From: Candidatus Streptomyces philanthi
GTDB taxonomy: Bacteria > Actinomycetota > Actinomycetes > Streptomycetales > Streptomycetaceae
Direction: 5' to 3'
DNA: 64,000 nucleotides
NCBI GenBank assembly: GCA_018114805.1
Contig: CP073042.1
Location: forward strand, 3,658,001 to 3,722,000
Position numbers and translations under genes: made by a program. Below the pieces are notes generated by a model that was given only the letters and a program-made list of their open reading frames with translations, was not told the DNA's origin and did no database searches. Shown one piece after another: positions 21,020 to 30,363 of the stretch; positions within the stretch are counted from its first letter, which is position 1, and each line of letters opens with the position of its first letter.

Positions 21020-22351
21020 TTAGTATCCGCCGTTGTTGCCAATCGTAGCCGCGGGGCAGGCCGGCTTGAACAGGCAGGTCGGGCTGGCCTGCTTGGACGT
21101 GTGCAGGAACTTCGTGTACGTCTTCATCGGGGACCGGGTGAATCCACTGATGATGATCTCGTGGTCGGGCATCCGCTTGTGCCGGCCGGAGATGTAGAAG
21201 TCGCCGCTGCGGCTGATCCGGGCGTTGTAGTAACCGGAAATGTTGCCGACGCCGCAATACGGATTACCGGCCTCGGTGATACCGCGCACCTGGGCCGACT
21301 TCGAGTTCTGCGACATCACGCGGAACGACATCTTCTTTCCGCTCGCGGTCTTCTTCGAGACGAACTTTCCGTTCGTCTTGTAGACGTGCGTTGTGCCGAT
21401 GTGCGCACCCCACGAGGAACCGCCGTTCCAGTACACCGTGCCGGTCAGGTCGGTGCGGTGGCTCTTGCTGTCCGTCTTGCTAAAACCGCGGTTGTCACCC
21501 GCGTACTTGTAACCCTTGGTGTACTTGCACCCCACCGGCGCCGTGACCCACTTGTTGCGGATGAAGGTCCGGTAGCGGATGGTCGTCGAGTGGTACTTCT
21601 TCGCCTTGGCCTCCGCCGCCAGAGCGGCCCGCTCCAGCGCGGCCGGCTGCGAGTCGGTCGGCACCTGGACGTTCAGGCTCCAGGTGTGGCCGTTGAGCGG
21701 CGCCTCGCCGCTCTTGCGGAACGCGGCCCGCTCGCTGTCCGTCCACTCGCTCGCCGGCGCCTTGGCCGTGGTCGTCACGCGGTACTCGCTGGCGGCCCCC
21801 GGGCGTGCCTGCGTGTCGCGCAGGCTGGTGCCACGGGTGGTGGCGATCAACTGGCCGTCGCGGAAGACCTGGTACGGGTCGGCGCCGGCCACGCCGGGCC
21901 ACGACAGGTCCACGAACTCGTCATTGGCGGCCCAGGCGGCGCGCGCCGACGTGCTGTCGGCGCTGCCGGCCAGGGTCGGGCCGTCGCCGCCCGTGCCCTT
22001 CAGGACGGTGAAGTCGGTGGCCGTGCCCCTGATGTGGCGCAGTGCCTTCGGCGCCGTGCCGGCCTTGGTCAGGAAGCGGCCCTGGTCGGCGCTGAACCGG
22101 TAGCCCGCGCTCGGCGCGACGCCGTTCTGGTCACTGGTCCGAGCCTGGCCCGCGCCGGGCCGGACCCCGTCGGCCGCCGGGCTGGCCACCGCGCCGGCGG
22201 TGCCGCCCGTCATCAGGGCCAGCGGCAGCGCGACCGCCACCAGCGCCTTGGGCAGGGCCCGGCGCGCCCGCCCGGGCGCGGCGGACTGGGTCGGCTCCGT
22301 GGAATCGGCGGAACCTGCGAAATCTGCTGAATGCGTGCGTATGGAACCCAT
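21020..22351 (-). CDS. Secreted protein with fibronectin-III-like domain
   Basis: About 443 residues from ATG 22351 (a GGGGGG lies about 10 bp upstream). A twin-Arg-containing N-region and hydrophobic core (KALVAVALPLALMTGGTAGAVA) form a signal peptide. Residues about 125-215 look like a fibronectin-III-type strand pattern (VDLSWPGVAGADPYQVFRDGQLIATT). The C-terminal half is Lys/Thr/Gly-rich with four or five cysteines and no motif I know (YWNGGSSWGAHIGTTHVYK; DHEIIISGFTRSPMKTYTKF). Lower GC in the 3' half than in its neighbours hints at later acquisition. Function unknown. Confidence 0.75.
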   Translation of the reverse strand: MGSIRTHSADFAGSADSTEPTQSAAPGRARRALPKALVAVALPLALMTGGTAGAVASPAADGVRPGAGQARTSDQNGVAPSAGYRFSADQGRFLTKAGTAPKALRHIRGTATDFTVLKGTGGDGPTLAGSADSTSARAAWAANDEFVDLSWPGVAGADPYQVFRDGQLIATTRGTSLRDTQARPGAASEYRVTTTAKAPASEWTDSERAAFRKSGEAPLNGHTWSLNVQVPTDSQPAALERAALAAEAKAKKYHSTTIRYRTFIRNKWVTAPVGCKYTKGYKYAGDNRGFSKTDSKSHRTDLTGTVYWNGGSSWGAHIGTTHVYKTNGKFVSKKTASGKKMSFRVMSQNSKSAQVRGITEAGNPYCGVGNISGYYNARISRSGDFYISGRHKRMPDHEIIISGFTRSPMKTYTKFLHTSKQASPTCLFKPACPAATIGNNGGY

Positions 22352-22668
22352 GTGGTGATGTCCCCCCTGAACACTCGACGGCCTGGTTCCGGCTATCGCC
22401 ATAACGGTCTTGACGCGCCAAAAGATGGCTCCGTCGCAGGTCACCCTATAGGTAAATGGCGTGTACAGGTCGCTTTTGTTGAGCGGATTTGGCGCGTTTG
22501 CGGCAGCGCTGGATGACACGAGGGTGGTCGATCGGTCAGCGTTCGATCAGACGATCACCAATGGTAATCAATCCCTTACAGTCGCTCGCCGCTCTCCGTA
22601 CCGTCGACGAGCGAGCGGCCGAAAGTCAGGCCGACACGCGAACTGGCCGCGCGACGGAAGGGCTCAGC
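22352..22668. promoter_or_regulatory. Divergent promoter region
   Basis: About 320 bp between the minus-strand secreted protein gene and the plus-strand XRE regulator. It is distinctly less GC-rich (around 22430-22580), as expected for divergent promoters. No operator could be assigned. Confidence 0.4.
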
Positions 22669-23490
22669 ATGGAGTGTGAGGAAGGCCAATCCCAGGACCC
22701 CATGGGGTTCTTCGGGGGCGAGGTGCGGCACGCCCGTGAGCACGCCGGGATGACCCAGCTGCAACTCGGCACGGAGGCGGCCTACGACCGTACGTACGTG
22801 GCTCAGGTGGAAGGCGGAAGACTCCTCGGCTCCATGCAGTTCGCCGAGACGTGCGACAGGGTGTTCAAGACCAACGGTTACTTCGTACGGCTGCGAAAGC
22901 GGCTGGCCAAGTTGGTGGGGCATCCGTTCTGGTTCCTGCCGTACACCGAGGTCGAGATGACGGCCCGATCGATCTCCGGCTACTCCAACGTGTTCTTCAT
23001 GGGCCTGGTGCAGACCCCTCGGTACGCGGAGGCGGTGTTCCGTGCGGCTCACCCCCGGGTCACCGACGCGGAGATCGAAGAGCTGGTCGAGTCCCGACTG
23101 GCGCGCCAGGACATCATGAAGCAGAAGTCGCCTCCGCTGCTGTGGATCATCGTTCATGAGGTCGCTCTCCACACCGTGGTGGGAAGCCGAGAGATCATGG
23201 CGGAACAGCTCACACACCTTGCGGACCAGGCGAGTTCGCCCCATGTGAACGTGCAGGTGCTCACAAACGACGCCGGAGCCCCAGCATCCAACGTCCCGTT
23301 CATCCTTGTGGACCGTGACCAGCCCGAACCCAAGGTCTACAGCGAGCCGTTCGGGTACGGGCACCTGAGTGAAGACCCGGAAATCCTCCGCTACGCGGCA
23401 GCGACGTACGATCGGCTGCGAGCCTCGGCTCTCTCGCCAGAGCGCTCTGTCCAGCTCATCCGTCGCATCGCTGAGGAGTTCTCGTCATGA
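22669..23490 (+). CDS. XRE-family regulator with DUF5753 domain
   Basis: From ATG 22669 (GGAAGGG upstream): a helix-turn-helix (FFGGEVRHAREHAGMTQLQLGTEAAYDRTYVAQVEGGR) and a DUF5753 domain (SGYSNVFFMGLVQTPRYAEAVFR; RLARQDIMKQKSPPLLWIIVHEVAL; VPFILVDRDQPEPKVY). The frame is open further upstream but that part lacks family features. The stop overlaps the next ATG (ATGA 23487-23490). Such regulator/DUF397 pairs are abundant in Streptomyces (BldB/AbaA/WhiJ-type systems) and act as paired developmental regulators. Confidence 0.9.
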   Translation: MECEEGQSQDPMGFFGGEVRHAREHAGMTQLQLGTEAAYDRTYVAQVEGGRLLGSMQFAETCDRVFKTNGYFVRLRKRLAKLVGHPFWFLPYTEVEMTARSISGYSNVFFMGLVQTPRYAEAVFRAAHPRVTDAEIEELVESRLARQDIMKQKSPPLLWIIVHEVALHTVVGSREIMAEQLTHLADQASSPHVNVQVLTNDAGAPASNVPFILVDRDQPEPKVYSEPFGYGHLSEDPEILRYAAATYDRLRASALSPERSVQLIRRIAEEFSS

Positions 23491-23687
23491 CGGAACAGGT
23501 TTGGGTGAAGTCGTCCTACAGCGGCGGCCAAGGCGAGTGCGTTGAGTGGGCCCCCGGTCGCGTCGCCACCACCGGCGCCGTCCCCGTCCGTGACAGCAAG
23601 GACCCGCACGGCCCCGCGCTGCGCTTCGACGCGGCGGCCTGGTCCGCCTTCGTCGCGGGCGTCAAGGCCGGCGACTTCGGCGCCTGA
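23487..23687 (+). CDS. DUF397 protein (WhiJ/AbaA-orfD-like partner)
   Basis: 66 residues with the full DUF397 pattern: WVKSSYSGGQGECVEW, VPVRDSKDPHGPALRFDAAAWSAFV. These small proteins are encoded directly after DUF5753 XRE regulators and are thought to antagonise them; the overlap here is 4 bp. Followed by a strong terminator. Confidence 0.92.
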   Translation: MTEQVWVKSSYSGGQGECVEWAPGRVATTGAVPVRDSKDPHGPALRFDAAAWSAFVAGVKAGDFGA

Positions 23688-23702
23688 GCCCATCGCCACG
23701 AC

Positions 23703-23732
23703 AGGCCCCCGCCAGCGCGCCGGCGGGGGCCT
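23703..23732 (+). terminator. Hairpin terminator after DUF397 gene
   Basis: AGGCCCCCGCC and GGCGGGGGCCT form a perfect 11-bp stem around an 8-base loop, between the XRE/DUF397 pair and the convergent NmrA-like gene. Confidence 0.8.
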
Positions 23733-23751
23733 TCGTTCGTACGGGCGCGAC

Positions 23752-24636
23752 TCAGGCGTCCCCGCCCTGCGGCAGCAGGTGCCTCAGGCTGTTCGGGTGC
23801 TCGCGCAGGTAGTCGGCCAGGGAGCGGGCGGGGCTGCCGGTGAGGCGGGGGACGACGTCGGAGACGGCGCTCATCTCGTTGCTGGCGATCGCCTCGTACG
23901 AGCTGACCCAGCCCGCGAGTTCCCAGGCCACGGCATTGTAGCCGGCCCGGGACGCGTACGCCTCCTCCTGCGTCTCGGCGACGTAGCGCACCTCGCGCCC
24001 GGTCGCGCGGCTCAGTTCGTCGGTGACCTCGGCCAGGGTGAGCGTGGTCGGGCCCGTGACGTCCTAGGTGACGCCGTCGTGCGTGCCGTCGGTGGTGGTC
24101 AGCACGGCGGCGGCCACCCCGGCCACGTCCTCGTGGGCCACGGCCGCAACCCGGCCGCTGCCGGCCGGCCCGCGGATCACCCCGTCGGCGCCTGTCATCG
24201 CGGGGAACGCGGCGAGGTAGAAGCTGTCGCGCAGGAACGTGAACGGCACGCCCAGACCACGGACGTGGCGCTCGGTGTGCCAGTGGTCGCGGGCGAAAGT
24301 GAACGTGGCGTCGGGCGCGGCGCCCTGGAACGACACGTACACGATCCGCTCCACGCCCGCCACCGCCGCGCCCACGGCGGTGATGTGCTCGCGGACCTGG
24401 TCGGCGCTCTCCCGGGCCGACACCAGGAACAGCGTGTCCGCGCCGTCGACGGCGGCCCGCATCGCCTCCGCGTCCCCGTACTCGGCGGGCGGCGCGGCGA
24501 CCGCCCCCGGCAGCTCGGGCAGCTTGGACGGGTCGCGGCCGAGCAGGCGCTGCTCGACACCGGCGTCGGCGAGCCGGCGGGCGACGAGCCCGCCGACGCG
24601 GCCGGTCGCGCCACTGACAGCGATCACTGGGGGCAT
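23752..24636 (-). pseudogene. NmrA-like NAD(P)-binding protein with in-frame TAG
   Basis: From ATG 24636: Rossmann motif VIAVSGATGRVGGLVARRL, then FLVSARESADQVREH, IVYVSFQGAAPDATFTFARDHWHTE and AHEDVAGVAAAVL, an atypical short-chain dehydrogenase of the NmrA/HSCARG group. At 24064-24066 a TAG interrupts. The same frame resumes with DVTGPTTLTLAEVTDELSRATGREVRYVAE to TGA 23752. Family members usually read (Y)DVTGPxxLTLAE here, so a Tyr codon probably became TAG. The product would lose its C-terminal substrate-binding third. Two promoterless-looking spacers flank it. Confidence 0.8.
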
Positions 24637-24819
24637 GGTGTGGGTGTCCTCTCCTCGCGTGCGGGGAGTGCCAGTGTGCGCGCGTGTGCCTGCCGAGCGG
24701 TACGCGACGCGGGCGGGGGACGCCACCGTCACACCCGCCACCCGGGGGCGGGGGCCCCGACCGGCGCCAGCCCCGTACGTCGATGGCCGGCCCTCGGCCC
24801 GTACGCGGCTGGCCGCCGC

Positions 24820-26118
24820 TCAGTCCGGTACGTGGATGATCGGGAAGCTGCCCGTGTTGGTCGGCGCGGAGTCCGGCAGCCACAGCACCGCGACCGCGCC
24901 CTCCGCCCCCTCCGCGGTCGGCTCCGCGTTGCGGAAGGTGAGCCGGGCGCCAAGCACCCGGGCCTGGCCCTGGGCGATGGTCAGGCCGAGGCCGTGCCCC
25001 TTGCCGGCGCGGTCGCTGGCGCCGGTGCGGAAGCGGCTCGGGCCCTCCTTGAGCAACTCCTCGGGAAAGCCGGTCCCGTGGTCGCGGACCCGGATCATCC
25101 GGCCCTCGACGGTGACCTCGAACGGCGGCTTGCTGTGCTTGGCGGCGTTGGCCAGCAGGTTGCCGATGATCCGCTCCAGCCGGCGCGGGTCGGTGGTCAC
25201 GTACGCGTCCCGTACGACCGAGATCCGCGCCTCCGGCGCCACCATCCGCACCCTGCGCGCGACGAAGTCGCCGAGCGCGATGTCCTCCAGCTCCGCGCGC
25301 TCCGCGAAGCCGTCCAGTCTGGCCACCTCCAACACGTCCTCGACCAGCGTCCGCATCGCCTGGGCGCGGTCGCGTACGAGTTCGGTCGGGCGGCCCGGCG
25401 GCAGCAGTTCGGCGGCGGTGAGCAGCCCGGTGACGGGGGTGCGCAGCTCGTGCGCGATGTCGGCGGTGACCCGGCGCTCGGCCTCAAGGCGCTGCCGCAG
25501 CGTGTCGGCCATGCTGTCGATCGCGCCGGCCAGCTCGTCGGTCTCGTCCCGCACCCGGCCGCCGATCTGGTCCCGCACCCGGATGTCGCCGTCGCCCTCG
25601 GCGACCTTGCGGGCCGCCGCCGCGGCCTTGCGCAGCCGGCGCGAGAGCTGGTCGCCGATGAGGACGCCGAGCGCGACGCCGCCGAGCACGACGGCGAGTG
25701 AGCCGACCACCAGGACCCGGTCCAGCTCGTCCAGAACGGCGAAGCGGTCCTGGAACTGGCCGTGCACCGACAGCACCCGGCCGTTGCTGACCGGCACCGA
25801 GGCCCACACCTCGGGCGCGCCGGAGCCGTTGTCCTGGAGGTAGGTGGCCCGCAGGCCGCGCGCCGCCTCCTCCTTGAGCTGCTCGGGCAGGTCGGGGTCG
25901 TCGATCTTGGCCTGGAACAGCAGCCGGCGGGTGGACTCGTAGAACCGCTGCGCGGCCTGCACGCGGTCGTCCATCACGTCGCGGCTGTTGTCGAGCATGG
26001 ACGCGCGGGCCGCGTTGTGGACGACGAGGCTGAGCGAGGTGGCGATCAGGGCGCCGACACAGGCGATGGCCAGGCTGACCTTCCAGCGCAACCCGGTACG
26101 GAACGCGAGCCTCGCCAC
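24820..26118 (-). CDS. cseC: Sensor histidine kinase CseC
   Basis: 432 residues: transmembrane segment 1 (LAIACVGALIATSLSLVV), an extracellular sensor of about 110 residues, transmembrane segment 2 (VLVVGSLAVVLGGVALGVLIG), HAMP, H-box DIAHELRTPV (phospho-His), N-box NLLANAAKHS, then DHGTGFPEE and GHGLGLTIAQ. In S. coelicolor CseC senses cell-wall damage, including cell-wall antibiotics, and phosphorylates CseB to switch on sigE. Starts with GTG 26118, one base after the cseB stop, so coupled. Confidence 0.93.
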   Translation of the reverse strand: MARLAFRTGLRWKVSLAIACVGALIATSLSLVVHNAARASMLDNSRDVMDDRVQAAQRFYESTRRLLFQAKIDDPDLPEQLKEEAARGLRATYLQDNGSGAPEVWASVPVSNGRVLSVHGQFQDRFAVLDELDRVLVVGSLAVVLGGVALGVLIGDQLSRRLRKAAAAARKVAEGDGDIRVRDQIGGRVRDETDELAGAIDSMADTLRQRLEAERRVTADIAHELRTPVTGLLTAAELLPPGRPTELVRDRAQAMRTLVEDVLEVARLDGFAERAELEDIALGDFVARRVRMVAPEARISVVRDAYVTTDPRRLERIIGNLLANAAKHSKPPFEVTVEGRMIRVRDHGTGFPEELLKEGPSRFRTGASDRAGKGHGLGLTIAQGQARVLGARLTFRNAEPTAEGAEGAVAVLWLPDSAPTNTGSFPIIHVPD

Positions 26119-26119
26119 G

Positions 26120-26830
26120 TCAGCCCTTGAGCTTGTAGCCGAAGCCGCGGACCGTCTCGATCCGGTCCTGGCCGATCTTGCCGCGCAGCCGCTGCACGTG
26201 GACGTCTACGACCCGGGTGTCGCCGCCCCAGCCGTAGTCCCACACGCGCTCAAGGAGCCGGTCGCGGGAGAGGACGGTGCCGGGGGTCGCCGAGAACTCC
26301 AGGAGCAGCCGCATCTCGGTCGGCGTCAGCGCCACCGGCGCGCCGGCCTTGCGGACCTCCATGCCCTCCGGGTCCACCTCCAGGTCGCCGAAGCGCAGCG
26401 GCCCCTCGACGGGCGCCGCGTCGGAGGGGGGCGCGCCGTTCGCGCCGCCGGGCCCGCTGGCGTGGCCGAAGCGGCGCAGCACGGCCCGGATGCGGGCGAC
26501 GAGGACGGCGCCGTCGAACGGCTTGGTCACGTAGTCGTCGGCGCCAGCCTCCAGGCCGAGCACGACGTCGATGCTGTCGGCACGCGCCGACAGCATGATC
26601 ACCGGGACGGTCGACTCATCGCGTATCCGCCGGCACAGACTCACCCCGTCCAGGCCCGGCACCATCACGTCCAGCAGGGCGATGTCCGGCCGGTTGGCCC
26701 GGAACCGCTCCAGGCCCGTCAGCCCGTCGGGCGCCGCCGTGACGACGAAGCCGTCCCGCTCCAGCGCGAGCTGGGTGGCCTCGCGGATCACGTCGTCGTC
26801 CTCGACGAAGAGCACATGTGTTTCCGCCAC
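26120..26830 (-). CDS. cseB: Response regulator CseB
   Basis: 236 residues from GTG 26830. The receiver has the acidic pair (VEDDD), phospho-acceptor in ALLDVMVPG and Lys in VTKPFDG. The OmpR-type winged helix contains LTPTEMRLLLEF and DTRVVDVHVQRLRGKIG. It activates the sigE promoter when phosphorylated by CseC. It lies between cseA and cseC with spacings of 8 bp and 1 bp. Confidence 0.94.
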   Translation of the reverse strand: MAETHVLFVEDDDVIREATQLALERDGFVVTAAPDGLTGLERFRANRPDIALLDVMVPGLDGVSLCRRIRDESTVPVIMLSARADSIDVVLGLEAGADDYVTKPFDGAVLVARIRAVLRRFGHASGPGGANGAPPSDAAPVEGPLRFGDLEVDPEGMEVRKAGAPVALTPTEMRLLLEFSATPGTVLSRDRLLERVWDYGWGGDTRVVDVHVQRLRGKIGQDRIETVRGFGYKLKG

Positions 26831-26838
26831 GGTCGCCG

Positions 26839-27513
26839 TCAGCCTTCCGTTCCGTCGTCACTGGGCAACTCGTCGTCGTCCGCGTCGTCGTCTTCCATGG
26901 TCTTGTTGAAGTCCGTGTGCGTGCGGCCGGTCTCGGTGAACCGTTCGTCGGACCAGCGGTAGTGGATGACATCCTCGCCCGATGGGCAGCACAGCGCGCC
27001 ACCCGAGTCGTAGACCTGCTGGGTGACGCGCAGTTCGTTCTTCTCGATGTCGATGTAGACCGGCGCCTGCTCGGCGAGGAAGACGTTCTTGTAGTCCTCG
27101 CCGCTCTTGCGGTACACGTACGAGCCGATGCCGAAGCCGTCACCGCAGGTCATGACGTTGACGACGACATCGGTCGTGGAGGCGCCGGTCAGCTTGCCGT
27201 AGCTGACGTCGATCGGGTACTCGTTCTTGACGCAGGGCTTGAGGTTCCGCTTGAGGTCGGCGTTCACCTTCGGGTCGCTCTTGACCAGCGCGACGGCGTC
27301 CACCTTGACCGGGGACGCCTCCATCGTCGGCACTGCTGAGGGCGTCGTCTCCCGCGTCACCACGTCGCGCTGCGCCTGGCCCTCCTTGCGCACGCCATCG
27401 CTGGCGGAGTTGCACCCTGCCAACACCAGACCGACGGTCGCGGCGAGCGCCGCGACCGCACCCCCGGTGAACAGGGCGGTTCTGCTGGGAGCCGGCTTTC
27501 TCAGGCCGCGCAC
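26839..27513 (-). CDS. cseA: Lipoprotein CseA, negative modulator of SigE
   Basis: 224 residues with a lipoprotein signal (hydrophobic VAALAATVGLVL then lipobox LAGC, Cys about residue 34). The mature part has further cysteines (CVKNEYP, CGDGFG, ALCCPSG) and a very acidic tail (MEDDDADDDELPSDD). In S. coelicolor CseA sits on the outer face of the membrane and dampens the envelope-stress response. The start overlaps the 3' end of sigE by 13 bp. Confidence 0.88.
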   Translation of the reverse strand: MRGLRKPAPSRTALFTGGAVAALAATVGLVLAGCNSASDGVRKEGQAQRDVVTRETTPSAVPTMEASPVKVDAVALVKSDPKVNADLKRNLKPCVKNEYPIDVSYGKLTGASTTDVVVNVMTCGDGFGIGSYVYRKSGEDYKNVFLAEQAPVYIDIEKNELRVTQQVYDSGGALCCPSGEDVIHYRWSDERFTETGRTHTDFNKTMEDDDADDDELPSDDGTEG

Positions 27514-28427
27514 CTGGCCTGCCCCCGATCGTGGCGCTCGCGGCGGTCCTTGTGACCGTGGCCGGGGGCCGCACCGACTGCGCCCACGGGGCTGACGGCG
27601 CCGACTGGGGCCATCGGGCGCTCGCCCAGCGGCTGCCGCTGGCGCACCACGCCACCGAGCGGGACGGCGTGGGCCGCCGGGCGGGTGACGGGCCGGGCCG
27701 CGGCGGCGGCGGTCGCGGGGCGGTGGGCGCCGGCCTGGGGGCGGGCCGCGGCGCCTGCCTGGACGCGGGCGTCGGTCCGGGTACGGGCGGCGGCGGGGCG
27801 GGGCACGCCGGGGCCGCCGTTGATCCGGGCGTTCGCACCGGCCCGAGTGCCGCTGGCCGCGGGGGTGGTGCTGGCCGCGCCGGTCGGCTCGCTCGCGCCG
27901 CGCCGATCCGCGCGCTCCAGCGCGGCGGCGTCCAGGTCACGGCTCTCCAACTCCTGGCGCAGCCGTGCCAGAGCACGGTGCAGCGTGCTCTTGACGGTGC
28001 CGGTCGACATGCCCAGCGCCTCCGCTGTCTCCTCGGTGCTCATCTGCTCCCAGTGTCGCAGGACGACGACGCTGCGCTGCTTCGGCGCCAGGCAGGACAG
28101 GATGTCCACCAGCAAAGCCCGGTCCGCGTGCTGCTCGGTGCCGTCCTCGACCCGCGCGTCCGGCAGCTCGTCGGTGGGCACCTCGTCCAGCTTGCGGGCC
28201 CGCCACCACTCCGTACGCGTGTTGATCATGACACGGCGCAGGTAGGCGTCGGCGAGCGACTTGTCGGCGATCCGGTCCCAACGGCCGAGGGTGCGCACCA
28301 GCGCGGTCTGGAGGAGGTCCTGGGCCTCGATCGGGTCCGGGACCAGCCGACGGGCGCTGCGCAGCAGGGCGTCCTGCCGGTTGCGAACGTAGTCCTCGAA
28401 GTCCAGTACCTCGCCGCTGCTGGCCAT
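27501..28427 (-). CDS. sigE: ECF sigma factor SigE with long C-terminal extension
   Basis: Region 2 (LRSARRLVPDPIEAQDLLQTALVRT, WDRIADKSLADAYLRRVMIN) and region 4 (SVVVLRHWEQMSTEETAEALGMSTGTVKSTLHRALARLR) are textbook SigE. S. coelicolor SigE is about 175-190 residues; this one has 309. The extra ~130 residues are Ala/Arg/Pro/Gly-rich (ARINGGPGVPRPAAARTRT, PVGAVSPVGAVGAAPG) and sit between region 4 and the usual-looking end (RGQARCAA). No lesion is seen. SigE drives cell-envelope stress genes. ATG 28427 has GGAGG upstream. Confidence 0.93.
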   Translation of the reverse strand: MASSGEVLDFEDYVRNRQDALLRSARRLVPDPIEAQDLLQTALVRTLGRWDRIADKSLADAYLRRVMINTRTEWWRARKLDEVPTDELPDARVEDGTEQHADRALLVDILSCLAPKQRSVVVLRHWEQMSTEETAEALGMSTGTVKSTLHRALARLRQELESRDLDAAALERADRRGASEPTGAASTTPAASGTRAGANARINGGPGVPRPAAARTRTDARVQAGAAARPQAGAHRPATAAAAARPVTRPAAHAVPLGGVVRQRQPLGERPMAPVGAVSPVGAVGAAPGHGHKDRRERHDRGQARCAA

Positions 28428-28843
28428 AGCGCAGCCTCCATTCCCCGGTGTTCCCCACGTCACGCCACTGGTCATGTGGCCTGTTACCGAGGAACCTACG
28501 GAGGTACTGTTGCGGCATTCCGTACGCCAGCACGGCCGTCCGTGCACAGCTACCCATAGGTTGTGTAACAACGGCCGCCAGGCGCCCCACCCGTCACGGA
28601 ACGCGTCCGCCGCCCTACGCGACGCTGCCCTCCGCGGCGGACTCGGGCGCGGCGGGCCGGCCGGGCGCGCTGGAGGGTGGGGCGCGCTGGGGTGGGGCGG
28701 GGCGCGGCCTGCGAGCGGGCGCCGTCGGGCGCGGGCGCGTGCGCCCGGCGGGTGCCGGGGGTCCGATGAGTGGGTGCGGGCGCGTGGGCGTGAGTCCGAC
28801 AAGGAGTGGGGGACGCGGCCCGGTCGGCCGTGGGCCCAGGGGC
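28428..28843. promoter_or_regulatory. Upstream region of sigE
   Basis: About 415 bp between the mutY 3' end and sigE. The 130 bp next to sigE are less GC-rich and should carry its CseB-dependent promoter. The rest (28600-28840) is low-complexity G/C-rich sequence with no gene. No operator was identified by eye. Confidence 0.45.
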
Positions 28844-29932
28844 TCAGGTCTGCGGGAGCCGGTAGACGCCGCCGGCGAGCGGCTCCACCAGACCGTCGGC
28901 CACCAACCCGTCCAGCGCCCTGGCCCGCTGCACCGGCTCGTGCCACACCCGGTCCAGCTCCGCCTGCGGCACGGGCGAGGTCGCCTCCCGCAACACCGCC
29001 AGCAACTTGCCGCGCACCTGCCGGTCGGTGCCGGCGTACGTCTGGCCACGGCGCGGCGGCCCTTCGTACGCCGGCGAGCCCGCCAGCTTCCAGGCGCACC
29101 GCGCGGCGATCGGGCACCGACCGCACTCGGGCGAGCGGGCGGTGCACACCAGCGCGCCCAGCTCCATCGTCGCCGCGGCCCAGCGCGCCGCGGTCGCCTG
29201 GTCGGCGGGGAGCAGCGAGCGGGCGAGCTTGCGTTCGGCGGCGGTGGTCGCGTTCGGCGGGTACTCCTTGCCGGTGACGGCGCGCGCGAAGACCCGGCGC
29301 ACGTTCGTGTCGAGTACCGGATGGCGCTGCCCGTACGCGAAGGAGGCCACGGCCGCCGCGGTGTACTCGCCGACCCCGGGCAGCGCGAGGAGCTGCGCGT
29401 GCTCGCGCGGCACGTCGCCCAGGTGCCGCTCCCTTATCGCGGACGCGGCGGCGTGCAGCCGCAGCGCGCGGCGCGGGTAGCCGAGCCGGCCCCAGGCGCG
29501 GACCGCCTCGCCGGGCGGCTCGGCGGCCAGGTCGGCGGGGCGCGGCCAACGGGCCAACCACTGCTCGTAGACCGGCAGCACCCGGTTCACCGGCGTCTGC
29601 TGGAGCATGAACTCGCTGACCATCACCCCCCACGGTCCCGCCTCGGGCCGCCGCCAGGCCAGGTCGCGGGCGTGCGTCTCGAACCAGGCGTTGACGGCGG
29701 TGTGCAGGGCGGTGGCCGAAGCGGGCGGATCGGCCGGTTCTGCGGCGGCCGGCTCGGCGGCGCGTGACGCGGCGGCGGGTCGTTCGGCGGCGGGTCGCCC
29801 GGTGGTGGCCCGGGCGGCGGCCGCCCGCGGTGGGGTCGCGGGCTGCGGCGTCTGGGGGGCGTGCTCGGCGGACTCGGGGGCGCACTCGGCCGGCTGCGAG
29901 GCTTCGACGGATGGCGCGGGCGTGGCAGTCAT
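28844..29932 (-). CDS. mutY: A/G-specific adenine glycosylase MutY
   Basis: MutY removes adenine mispaired with 8-oxoguanine. Visible are the HhH region (LPGVGEYTAAAVASFAYG), the catalytic Asp in VLDTNVRRV, the substrate site PWGVMVSEFMLQQTPVNRVLP, and the [4Fe-4S] cysteines in the C-x6-C-x2-C-x5-C spacing (CTARSPECGRCPIAARC). Length is 362 residues, of which the first ~75 are an Ala/Pro/Glu-rich extension absent from most MutY proteins. The C-terminus is short, as in actinobacteria. It may start further in, at GTG/TTG codons nearer the conserved part. Confidence 0.93.
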   Translation of the reverse strand: MTATPAPSVEASQPAECAPESAEHAPQTPQPATPPRAAAARATTGRPAAERPAAASRAAEPAAAEPADPPASATALHTAVNAWFETHARDLAWRRPEAGPWGVMVSEFMLQQTPVNRVLPVYEQWLARWPRPADLAAEPPGEAVRAWGRLGYPRRALRLHAAASAIRERHLGDVPREHAQLLALPGVGEYTAAAVASFAYGQRHPVLDTNVRRVFARAVTGKEYPPNATTAAERKLARSLLPADQATAARWAAATMELGALVCTARSPECGRCPIAARCAWKLAGSPAYEGPPRRGQTYAGTDRQVRGKLLAVLREATSPVPQAELDRVWHEPVQRARALDGLVADGLVEPLAGGVYRLPQT

Positions 29933-30363
29933 AGCATCAACGATCCTGGCATGCCCCCGGCTCGCGACGAAACGGCCCGCGCCGGGCGCCCGGGTGAGCC
30001 GCGAGGGCCGTACGGGCCACGCGCACGACGTCCCGGGGCCCGTCGCGGAGGTCTGGTGGGCGGCTGGGACTGGCGTGGGGGCTGGTGTGCGGCGTGAGGT
30101 CCGTGGGGGTGCCGGGGCGTCCAGTGGGGGCCCGGTGTGGGGTTGGGGCGTGCCGTACGGAACCCTTAGGGCGGCCGGAACGCGTCGTACGGAACGCGCC
30201 GGGACGGAACGCGTCGGTGGCCGGCGTCGCAGAGCGCCAGGGGCCCCGGTGCGCGAAAAAGTGCGCCCGGAAAGCCGTGTCCGGGCAGATGATTGAGAAA
30301 AGTCGGCCCGGAATGCGGCGGGTACTGGCGGGTCTCCTAACGGATCTCTCGTAGAGTTTCCGC
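29933..30363. other. Divergent intergenic region, no gene recognised
   Basis: About 430 bp between mutY (minus) and the Gly-rich protein gene (plus). The distal 100 bp (30240-30340) are less GC-rich and probably contain the rightward promoter. Nothing else recognised. Confidence 0.4.
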
